Under the pieces are notes generated by a model, which was not told the DNA's origin, did no database searches, and was given only the letters and a program-made list of their open reading frames with translations. A stretch of 7,524 bases of DNA from Planctomycetota bacterium. Its GTDB lineage: Bacteria; Planctomycetota; Planctomycetia; Pirellulales; UBA1268. The stretch is taken from assembly GCA_003669255.1 (NCBI GenBank), contig QWPO01000016.1, positions 1-7,524 of the forward strand. Direction: 5' to 3'. Made by a program: the position numbers and the translations under genes. Of the stretch, positions 1 through 5,340 are shown piece after piece. The stretch's first letter is position 1. Every line of letters begins with the position of its first letter.

Positions 1-1310
1 GTCTGGTCGGCGCAGACGGCGGCCGGCAGCCGCTGACGGATCGCCGGCCGGTTGGTGGGGACCACCGCCACGGCCACGTCGTAGGTGCGCGAGAGCTCGC
101 CGGCGCTCGTGGCGATCGTGCCGGTCATGCCCGCCAAGTGGGGCCAGCGGGCGAAGAGATCCTGGATCGTGATCCGAGCGGCGTGGCCCGAGGGCACGGT
201 GACTTCGATCTCTTCCTGGGCCTCCACCGCCTGATGCAGGCCGTCCTTCCAGCTGCGGCCCTCGGCGGCGCGGCCGGTGAACTCGTCGATGATCACGATC
301 TTGCCGTCGCGGACGACGTACTGCCGGTCGCGGCTGAAGAATCGGCGAGCGCGGAGCGCCCGCTCGACGGCGTCGTAGATCTCCAGCAGGCTCGTCGAGT
401 CGAGCTCCGCGGGCCGCTCGAACGCCCTCACGCGGCTGCGGCCGCGGCCGAGCAGTTCGCAGGTCTGCTTCTGGACATCCTGCTCAAAATCTTCGTCGGC
501 TTCGAGCGAGGTGGCGACATTGGCCGCAAACCGAAACAGGGCCTGCTCGGCGGCCTGGGCCTCGCCGGGCGGGGAGGCGATGATCAGCGGCGTGCGGGCC
601 TCGTCGATCAGCACGTTGTCGGCCTCGTCGACGAGCGCATACCAGAAGGGCCGCTGGAGCAACTTTGCACCGCCCGCCGTGGATCCGCCGGTGAGCTGGG
701 CGCCGAGGTCGCCGCTCCCCTCGTCGAGCTGCCGCTTGATCAGCCGGTCCTTGAGGAAGTCGAAGCCAAACTCCTTGGCCGTGCCGTAGGTGACGTCGCA
801 GGCGTAGGCCTTGCGCCGCTCGTCGAAATCCATCTGCGACTCCACGATGCCCACTTTCAGGCCGAGGGCCTCGTAGATCGGCGTCATCCATTCAGCGTCG
901 CGGCGGGCGAGGTAGTCGTTGACCGTGGCGAGGTGGGCGCCCTTGCCGGCGAGGGCATAGAGCACGAGGGGCAGCGTGGCCACGAGCGTCTTGCCTTCGC
1001 CCGTCTGCATCTCGGCGATCGCCCCCTTCACGAGCGCTGAGCCGGCGAGCATCTGCACGTCGTAGTGCCGCATGTTGAGCCGGCGGCGTCCTGCCTCACG
1101 GGTGGCTGCGAATGATTCGACGAGCAGCGACTCCAGCGGCTCGCCGGCCTTCGCCCGGTAGGAGAGCGACCGTCCGAGCCGCTTGAGGGCGACGTCGTCC
1201 AGAGCCTCCATCGTGGGCGTGAGCGCGTCGATCTCTCGCACCTGCCGCCAGGTGGCGGCGGTGATGGCGGGAGGGCGACCGGGGGCGATTCCGCCGAGCC
1301 AGCGAAACAT
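1..1310 (-). CDS. secA: SecA-family preprotein translocase ATPase, divergent (partial, C-terminus off the left edge)
   Basis: Cytoplasmic motor ATPase that drives unfolded preproteins through SecYEG. About 436 N-terminal codons are visible. The nucleotide-binding domain has Walker A MQTGEGKT at residues 101-108, TVNDYLARRDAEWM at 129-142, YGTAKEFGFDFL at 175-186 and Walker B/DEAD segment VDEADNVLIDEARTPLII at 227-244. The preprotein cross-linking domain follows, then IDEFTGR (341-347), GLHQAVEA (357-364), LAGMTGT (392-398) and VPTNRP (417-422). The ATG at 1308-1310 has an in-frame TGA just upstream and a GAGG-type Shine-Dalgarno about 9 nt away, so the start is firm. Compared with housekeeping SecA as I recall it, it reads AKE for NNE, DEADN for DEVDS, and carries a Gly/Ser-rich insert at about 196-216. 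I infer a planctomycete-type second SecA rather than the main copy. The family call is certain; the paralogue assignment is not. Confidence 0.93.
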   Translation of the reverse strand, partial: MFRWLGGIAPGRPPAITAATWRQVREIDALTPTMEALDDVALKRLGRSLSYRAKAGEPLESLLVESFAATREAGRRRLNMRHYDVQMLAGSALVKGAIAEMQTGEGKTLVATLPLVLYALAGKGAHLATVNDYLARRDAEWMTPIYEALGLKVGIVESQMDFDERRKAYACDVTYGTAKEFGFDFLKDRLIKRQLDEGSGDLGAQLTGGSTAGGAKLLQRPFWYALVDEADNVLIDEARTPLIIASPPGEAQAAEQALFRFAANVATSLEADEDFEQDVQKQTCELLGRGRSRVRAFERPAELDSTSLLEIYDAVERALRARRFFSRDRQYVVRDGKIVIIDEFTGRAAEGRSWKDGLHQAVEAQEEIEVTVPSGHAARITIQDLFARWPHLAGMTGTIATSAGELSRTYDVAVAVVPTNRPAIRQRLPAAVCADQ

Positions 1311-1500
1311 GAGAGGGCTACCTCAGGGCGACCCCCACTATGGTAACCGGTGTTTCGGCCGCCACGCGGGATGGGCGCAGTGTGCGGCTGTCCCCACGTA
1401 GCCGCAGGTTGGCAACCTGCGGGAAACACGGCACAGGTTGCAAACCCGTGCTACTTGCCGGACGTAGCCGCAGGTTGGCAACCTGCGGTGCATCAGAGAC
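1311..1500. other. Intergenic spacer between lipoprotein gene and secA
   Basis: A 190-bp gap between two minus-strand genes, containing the palindrome cluster and about 85 bp between it and the secA start. The short open frames crossing it have no recognisable protein features, and the repeats account for part of them. The only secA signal I can support is the GAGG-type ribosome site just before the ATG. I see no convincing sigma-70 promoter and no hairpin with a T-run terminator. Confidence 0.6.
1396..1488. repeat. REP/BIME-like cluster of three GTAG-headed palindromes
   Basis: Two identical 27-bp copies lie at 1396-1422 and 1462-1488, 66 bp apart start to start. Each contains GTAG followed by a perfect 9-bp stem (CCGCAGGTT / AACCTGCGG) with a GGC loop, at 1402-1422 and 1468-1488. 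Between them, on the opposite strand, is a diverged unit: GTAG (complement of 1451-1454) followed by stem CACGGGTT / AACCTGTG with a TGC loop (1432-1450), 8 bp including one G-T pair. A conserved GTAG at the 5' foot of a short hairpin, with units in alternating orientation, is the known layout of REP sequences and BIMEs mobilised by RAYT (TnpA-REP, Y1 transposase) proteins. No RAYT gene is in the window. The cluster sits between two co-directional genes and, if transcribed, would form hairpins in the RNA. Confidence 0.8.
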
Positions 1501-2223
1501 TCAGTAGTTCGGCACGGCCGTCGTGGGCGTGGCGCGGGCCGGGGGCAGCGATTGGGCAGGCGTCGCGAACGGGTTCCACGAGGCATTCGTCGTCGGCGGG
1601 GCCTGGTAGGTCGGCATCTGTGCCGTGACCTGCTGCTGGGCCGACTGCACTCCCTGCTGCATCTGTTGTGAATACTGGTTCATCGCGTTCTGGGCCTGCA
1701 CGTTGGCCTGCTGCATCTGCTGGTTGGCGTATTGCTGCGCCTGGTTGGCGTATTGCTGCGCCTGCTGCGGGACCTGATTGGCGTACTGCTGGGCCTGGTT
1801 GGTCATGCTCTGCTGGTATTGGTTGGCCTGCGCCTGTAGCTGGTTGCCATACTGCTGCATTGACGGCGGTGCGCCGGTCGAGGGTTGCGACCACGACCAA
1901 TTGTTGCCGGCTGGTGCGGCGGGCGCCGCCGGCACTGCGGGGGCAGCTGCCTGCCACTGCGTGGCAGGGCCCGGCATCGGCGGTGGTGCCGTGCCGGCGA
2001 CCGGCATCGGCGGAGCGCTGACGGTGGGCGGGTAGGCCGCTCCCTGCGGGGGCGTGGCCCAACTGCCGTACGCGGCAGGCTGGCCGATCATGCCGGTGGC
2101 CGGCGGGGCGACGGTTCCAGTCTGCGGCGTCTGGCAGCCTGCGGCGAGCAGGAGCGGAATGCCGAGCAGGCCCGCGAGAAAGCGTTTGTGGGCCGGGTGT
2201 CGTTGGTGCGTGATGATCGACAC
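1501..2223 (-). CDS. Predicted lipoprotein with Gln/Asn-rich heptad-repeat domain, function unknown
   Basis: Codes for 240 residues. I chose the GTG at 2221-2223 because GGAG lies 7 nt upstream and it gives a clean type II signal peptide: basic N-terminus (HKR at 12-14), hydrophobic FLAGLLGIPLLLAAG (15-29), and lipobox LAAG-C with Cys30 as the predicted lipidated residue. The frame is open upstream to 2343, but that extension would bury the signal peptide. Residues 31-120 are rich in Pro, Ala and Gly, as in a disordered linker. Residues 121-203 are Gln/Asn/Tyr/Ala-rich, with AQQYANQ at 144-150, 155-161 and 162-168. The tail (204-240) is again Pro/Ala/Thr-rich. I recognise no enzyme domain; a membrane-anchored low-complexity or coiled, possibly self-associating protein is plausible. 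An overlapping 265-codon frame lacks the signal peptide and is treated as a shadow. Confidence 0.75.
   Translation of the reverse strand: MSIITHQRHPAHKRFLAGLLGIPLLLAAGCQTPQTGTVAPPATGMIGQPAAYGSWATPPQGAAYPPTVSAPPMPVAGTAPPPMPGPATQWQAAAPAVPAAPAAPAGNNWSWSQPSTGAPPSMQQYGNQLQAQANQYQQSMTNQAQQYANQVPQQAQQYANQAQQYANQQMQQANVQAQNAMNQYSQQMQQGVQSAQQQVTAQMPTYQAPPTTNASWNPFATPAQSLPPARATPTTAVPNY
1721..1795 (-). repeat. 21-bp coding repeat in the Gln-rich domain
   Basis: Two perfect tandem 21-bp units at 1721-1741 and 1742-1762, and a third at 1775-1795 with a few substitutions after a 12-bp break. Each encodes the heptad AQQYANQ on the minus strand. Identity extends to the DNA level, which points to recent slippage or unequal recombination rather than selection on the protein alone. 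Looser, related Gln/Asn heptads continue on both sides. Confidence 0.85.
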
Positions 2224-2363
2224 GTCTGCACTCCACGTGGGAATGAGTTGGAATCCCGCCGCCGCGTGGGACAATGGGAGGCCGGGACAATAGCGAGTCT
2301 GGGCCACGGGTCTAGAGCAGTTCCTGCCGCCTTCCACTGACACTTGCCCAACCTCGCCGGTCG
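2224..2363. promoter_or_regulatory. Divergent intergenic region between lipoprotein gene and queG
   Basis: A 140-bp region that must carry the start signals for queG (rightward) and probably the lipoprotein gene (leftward). It contains the direct repeat GGGACAAT at 2268-2275 and 2284-2291, 16 bp apart, and the palindrome CCACGTGG at 2233-2240 next to the lipoprotein ribosome site. A possible queG promoter is TTGGAA (2248-2253), 16 bp, GACAAT (2270-2275), each box matching sigma-70 consensus at four of six positions, so it is weak. No clear Shine-Dalgarno precedes queG. Confidence 0.4.
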
Positions 2364-3482
2364 ATGCAGTCGCCGCCGCCGCACACCACCGATCCAGCCG
2401 CGATTGCGGCCCAACTTCGCGCCGAGGCCCTCCGGCTCGGGTTTTCGCGGGTCGGCATCACCTCGCTGGTTGAGCCTCCCCACCACGACGCCTTTCGCGG
2501 CTGGCTGGCCCGCGGGCTGGCCGGCCCGCTGCGGGAGTGGCTGGAGCGTCATGAGCCGCTGCGGAGGTCGGCCACGGCCCTCCTCGACGGCGCGGCGAGC
2601 GTGGTGATGCTCGCCACCGACCATGCCACGCTTCCCGATTCTCGCGGCTGCCCGTCGGGGCAGGGCAGGGTGGCCCGGTATGCCTGGGGCGACGACTACC
2701 ACGATCTCCTGCGGGCACGGGCCAACGACCTCTCGGCATGGCTCGAGTCACGCGTGCCCGGCTGCCGGACGCGGGGCGTGGTCGATTCCGCGCCGATCGC
2801 CGAGCGGGATTTCGCCTGGGCTGCGGGCCTCGGCTGGTTCGGCAAGAACACGATGCTCATCGATCCAAAGGCCGGCAGCTTTTTCCTGCTCACGGCCTTC
2901 CTCACCGACATCGCGTTGCCGGCCGATGCACCGCTGCAGACGGATCACTGCGGCACCTGCACCGCCTGCCTCGACGCCTGCCCGACCGGAGCGTTGCCCG
3001 AGCCCGGCGTGCTCGACGCGGCGCGGTGCATTAGCACGCTGACGGTGGAGAGCCAGGCTCCCGTCGCGTTGGATCTGCGGCTGGGCATGGGCGACTGGAT
3101 CTTCGGCTGCGACATCTGCCAGGAGGTCTGCCCGTGGAACCGGCATGCACCGGGCTCGAGCGAGCCGACGTTTCAGCCGCGTGGCGGCGAGACCGCGCTC
3201 TCGCTCGCGGAACTGCTCGGCCTCGACGAGCAGGCTTTTCGAAAGCGGTTCAAGGGATCGGCGATCAAGCGGGCGAAGCGGACGGGACTGCTGCGGTCAG
3301 CGGCGATCGCCCTGGGCAATCAGCCTGATCCGGCGAGTTTTCCCGCACTGGCGACGGCGGCCGCTGAAGCCGATCCGGTGATCCGCGAGGCGGCTGAGTG
3401 GGCTCTCGGGCGGTGGATCGAAGCGGGCGTGATGGCCGACGAATGCCGCGCGGTCCTTGACGGTGCCAGCCCAACACCGTGA
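2364..3482 (+). CDS. queG: Epoxyqueuosine reductase QueG
   Basis: Catalyses the last step of queuosine synthesis, reducing epoxyqueuosine to queuosine at the wobble position of tRNAs for Asp, Asn, His and Tyr. It is a cytoplasmic enzyme using cobalamin and two 4Fe-4S clusters. The 372-residue product aligns end to end with E. coli QueG as I recall it: GRVARYAWGDDYHDLLR (101-117), VDSAPIAERDFAWAAGLGW (140-158) with Asp141 at the expected proton-donor position, GKNTMLIDPKAGSFFLL (160-176), and the ferredoxin-like cysteines 196, 199, 202, 206 (CGTCTACLDACP) plus 222, 249, 252, 256 (GCDICQEVCPWN). A C-terminal HEAT-like segment (about 296-357, SAIKRAKRTGLLRSAAIALGN onward) follows. All eight cluster cysteines are present, so it should be functional. 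The ATG at 2364 gives the usual N-terminus but lacks a good ribosome site. It is a single gene; queA and tgt are not nearby. Confidence 0.96.
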   Translation: MQSPPPHTTDPAAIAAQLRAEALRLGFSRVGITSLVEPPHHDAFRGWLARGLAGPLREWLERHEPLRRSATALLDGAASVVMLATDHATLPDSRGCPSGQGRVARYAWGDDYHDLLRARANDLSAWLESRVPGCRTRGVVDSAPIAERDFAWAAGLGWFGKNTMLIDPKAGSFFLLTAFLTDIALPADAPLQTDHCGTCTACLDACPTGALPEPGVLDAARCISTLTVESQAPVALDLRLGMGDWIFGCDICQEVCPWNRHAPGSSEPTFQPRGGETALSLAELLGLDEQAFRKRFKGSAIKRAKRTGLLRSAAIALGNQPDPASFPALATAAAEADPVIREAAEWALGRWIEAGVMADECRAVLDGASPTP

Positions 3483-3534
3483 GGCTGGCCTTCGTCATCC
3501 GCGCCGCGTGGAGGCCGGAGGGCTTTTGGGCCGC

Positions 3535-3882
3535 TTACGGATGGGGCGTGATTGCGATGATCGTCATCTGGCCGGCGTCGGGCCCGTAGCACCAGAAGAC
3601 GCGGTAGGCGCCCGGTGTGCGATTCTGAGCGTACGCTTCAAAAACCTTGTCGCGGGGGTGAAACGGATGCTCGAGCGAGCGATACTCGTGGGTGTGCAGG
3701 CCAGGATGCCGAGGATTTTCCGCGAGCAGCACGACGCACTTGTGGACCTGCTTGAAGAGGCCCACGTCCCGCCCGGCCTTGTTTCGGGCCTTGCTGTTAC
3801 GAGGCCGGAGGGCCGATTCAGCCTTGTCCTTGAGGCGGGCGTATTCGGAAGCCGCCTCGTCGGTCCAGCGCAGCGTGAACAC
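3535..3882 (-). CDS. RelE/ParE-superfamily toxin of a type II toxin-antitoxin pair
   Basis: Codes for 115 residues from a GTG at 3880-3882, only 5 nt after the antitoxin stop, so the two are surely co-transcribed. The fold is suggested by a charged N-terminal helix (TDEAASEYARLKDKAESAL, 7-25), a second helix (LFKQVHKCVVLLAENP, 42-57), the segment HPGLHTHEYRSLEHP (59-73) and a C-terminal strand pair, GAYRVFWCYGP (91-101) and MTIIAITPHP (106-115). This matches a ParE/RelE-like family whose members end in ITPHP. Members of this superfamily are either ribosome-dependent mRNA endonucleases (RelE, YoeB) or gyrase inhibitors (ParE); I cannot tell which applies. The gene looks intact. A basic stretch at 26-38 (RPRNSKARNKAGR) separates the two helices. 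Regulation is presumably shared with the antitoxin. Confidence 0.75.
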   Translation of the reverse strand: MFTLRWTDEAASEYARLKDKAESALRPRNSKARNKAGRDVGLFKQVHKCVVLLAENPRHPGLHTHEYRSLEHPFHPRDKVFEAYAQNRTPGAYRVFWCYGPDAGQMTIIAITPHP

Positions 3883-3887
3883 GCTGC

Positions 3888-4154
3888 CTAATCCTGAAGC
3901 CGATCGGCCAACGCCGCATCGGCAGCCAGATCAGGCCCAGCGGCCAGGCGGCCGGCCTTGGCGTCGGCCATCCCGCGGTGCACTGCGGCGCTTGCAGCAC
4001 GATTCTCATGTAGCCACAACTCACGTTCTGGCACGACCCGTGCAAGCGTGATGCGCACCTCGGTCTCATCGATTTCCTCGACGATGACCGTTCGGTTCGC
4101 GAACCGCTCGCCGAGCGTCAGGCGGCCCTTGCTGTCGGTGGTTTTCGTGGTCAT
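3888..4154 (-). CDS. AbrB/SpoVT-like antitoxin paired with the downstream toxin
   Basis: Codes for 88 residues. It would neutralise the toxin and probably repress its own promoter. Residues 7-35, with DSKGRLTLGERFANRTVIVEE and TEVRI, resemble the swapped-hairpin DNA-binding region of SpoVT/AbrB antitoxins (SKGR-TLG, then a Val/Ile-rich strand). The C-terminal half (about 41-88, PERELWLHENRAASAAVHRG onward) is charged and Ala-rich, as expected of a toxin-binding tail. I chose the ATG at 4152-4154 because the family motif starts just after it. A GTG at 4197-4199 in the same frame would add 15 residues, but that stretch overlaps the proposed promoter. No Shine-Dalgarno is visible before the ATG, which fits a leaderless or nearly leaderless message. 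The antitoxin-then-toxin order is standard for type II modules. Confidence 0.72.
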   Translation of the reverse strand: MTTKTTDSKGRLTLGERFANRTVIVEEIDETEVRITLARVVPERELWLHENRAASAAVHRGMADAKAGRLAAGPDLAADAALADRLQD

Positions 4155-4162
4155 GGAGTTCA

Positions 4163-4192
4163 ATTCTATGTCCGAAGTGGGCAAGTGGACAA
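4163..4192 (-). promoter_or_regulatory. Candidate promoter and operator of the toxin-antitoxin operon
   Basis: On the minus strand TTGTCC (4187-4192) and TAGAAT (4163-4168) are spaced by 18 bp and match the sigma-70 boxes at four and five of six positions. The -10 box ends 8 nt before the antitoxin ATG, so transcription would start at or next to the start codon. A dyad TGTCC (4169-4173), 13 bp, GGACA (4187-4191) fills the spacer and -35 box. A direct repeat AAGTGG occurs within it at 4175-4180 and 4183-4188. This is a plausible site for autorepression by the antitoxin. Confidence 0.45.
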
Positions 4193-4213
4193 ATCCCACT
4201 AATGACCATCGGT

Positions 4214-4219
4214 ATTTTA
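4214..4219 (-). promoter_or_regulatory. Possible additional upstream -10 box for the toxin-antitoxin operon
   Basis: TAAAAT on the minus strand matches the -10 consensus at five of six positions, in a conspicuously AT-rich patch of an otherwise GC-rich window. I find no good -35 box at the proper distance, so it is weak. It would give a leader of about 50 nt. Confidence 0.2.
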
Positions 4220-4260
4220 GCCGCGAAATCGCGATTCTTCTCCCGCCTTGGTTCCTGTCG

Positions 4261-5340
4261 TCATGATCCCCCGTCGCAGTCGCTCACCTCGTCCACATCG
4301 TCGGCCGGATCGCGGCCGGGGCCGTCGGTGGCATAGAAGCGGTCGAGCACGGCCTGCCAGTCGGCATTCACCTTCACGCCTATGAAGGCGTCGCGAACGG
4401 CAAGCGGTTCGGGGTGCACGCGGGCATACTTGATCGCAAACTTCCGCATGCTGCGGCCGGCCACCTGCTCGCCGTGGAGTTCCATCGAGAGCGCCCAGTG
4501 CTCGCGGAGCACGTCGCGCTGCTCGTGGATCGTGGGCGGGGGCAGGGGAGGCTCGCCGGCGAGGAGGGCGAGCGTCTGCCGGAAGATCCAGGGATTTCCG
4601 ATCGCCCCGCGGGCCACGCTCACGCCGTCCACGCCAGTCTGGTCGAGCATCGCCACGCAGGCCTCGGCAGAGAAGAGATCGCCCGAGCCGATCACGATCT
4701 TCTCGCCCGCGTGCCGCTTCACCGCCGCGAGAAACTCCCAGTTGCTCGGGCCGACGTATTTCTGCTTCACGGTGCGGCCGTGCACGGTGATCGCCGCCGC
4801 GCCGCGGGCGAAGGCGCCGTCGAAGATCGTCCAGAAGTTGTCGAGGCTCTCCGGCGTGTCGTCGAGTCCGCGGCGCATCTTGAGGGTGACGGGCACGTGG
4901 GGCGGCACCGCCTCGCGGACCTTGGCCACGATCTCGAGCGCGGTGGCCGGCTGCGAGAGCAGGTAGCCGCCGCGGCAGCGGCCGAGCACTTTCTTCACCG
5001 GGCAGCCGAAGTTGATGTCGATGACGTCATAGCCCTCGGCCACGAGCCGTTGGGCGGCCGGCGGAAAGTCGTCGGGATTCGAGCCCATCAGCTGGCCGCC
5101 GACGGGATGTTCCTCGTCGGCCACCGCGAGGCGGGCGAGGTTGCGGCGGTTGGTGCCGACCGCGGCCACGAACTGATCGAGGAGCACCTCGCCGAGCGAG
5201 TAGGCCGCGCCATGGCGGCGGGCCAGCACCCGCATGGCGCGGTCGCTGTAGCCGGAGAGGGCCGCCTGCACGACGGGCGACGCGATCGCCACGCCGCCGA
5301 TCGAAAAAAGGTGGCTGCCAGCTTTTTGCGGAGTGATCAC
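4261..5340 (-). CDS. dusB: tRNA-dihydrouridine synthase (DusB-like) with variant active-site segments
   Basis: FMN enzyme that reduces specific tRNA uridines to dihydrouridine using NADPH. The 359-residue product is a TIM barrel plus C-terminal helical domain: GGQLMGSNPDDF (81-92), VIDINFGCPVKKV (106-118) with catalytic Cys113, VTLKMRRG (151-158) with Lys154, ITVHGRT (184-190) with His187, GSGD (218-221) and ARGAIGNPWIFRQ (243-255). The N-terminal APM-GVTD motif is replaced by QAALSGYSD (25-33), and the glycine-rich loop after the cysteine reads GRCRGGYLLSQP (120-131). Start: the frame is open to 5493, but the GTG at 5338-5340 overlaps the zwf stop in GTGA and sits about 11 residues before the first barrel strand. 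The acidic tail (341-359) is probably disordered. Dus identity is secure; the DusB subfamily is tentative. Confidence 0.92.
   Translation of the reverse strand: MITPQKAGSHLFSIGGVAIASPVVQAALSGYSDRAMRVLARRHGAAYSLGEVLLDQFVAAVGTNRRNLARLAVADEEHPVGGQLMGSNPDDFPPAAQRLVAEGYDVIDINFGCPVKKVLGRCRGGYLLSQPATALEIVAKVREAVPPHVPVTLKMRRGLDDTPESLDNFWTIFDGAFARGAAAITVHGRTVKQKYVGPSNWEFLAAVKRHAGEKIVIGSGDLFSAEACVAMLDQTGVDGVSVARGAIGNPWIFRQTLALLAGEPPLPPPTIHEQRDVLREHWALSMELHGEQVAGRSMRKFAIKYARVHPEPLAVRDAFIGVKVNADWQAVLDRFYATDGPGRDPADDVDEVSDCDGGS

Noticed and set aside
138..1040. 300-codon plus-strand open frame opposite secA
   Set aside because: Complementary to well conserved SecA motifs; composition typical of an antisense shadow.
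1396..1488. CRISPR-like pattern: two identical 27-bp repeats with a 39-bp spacer
   Set aside because: Only two copies exist, each is a full palindrome, the spacer holds a diverged inverted copy of the same unit, and no cas gene is present. The REP/BIME reading explains all of it.
1493..2290. 265-codon minus-strand frame overlapping the lipoprotein gene
   Set aside because: It lacks a signal peptide or domain and is Arg/Pro/His-rich, whereas the alternative frame has a lipobox, a ribosome site and in-frame heptad repeats.
3511..3535. Possible intrinsic terminator between queG and the toxin gene (GGCC arms with an internal TTTT)
   Set aside because: The T-run lies within the loop rather than after the stem and the pairing is short, so it does not fit an intrinsic terminator for either strand.
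4222..4233. CGCGAAATCGCG palindrome upstream of the toxin-antitoxin operon as terminator of dus
   Set aside because: The stem is only four to five base pairs and no T-run follows on the minus strand.
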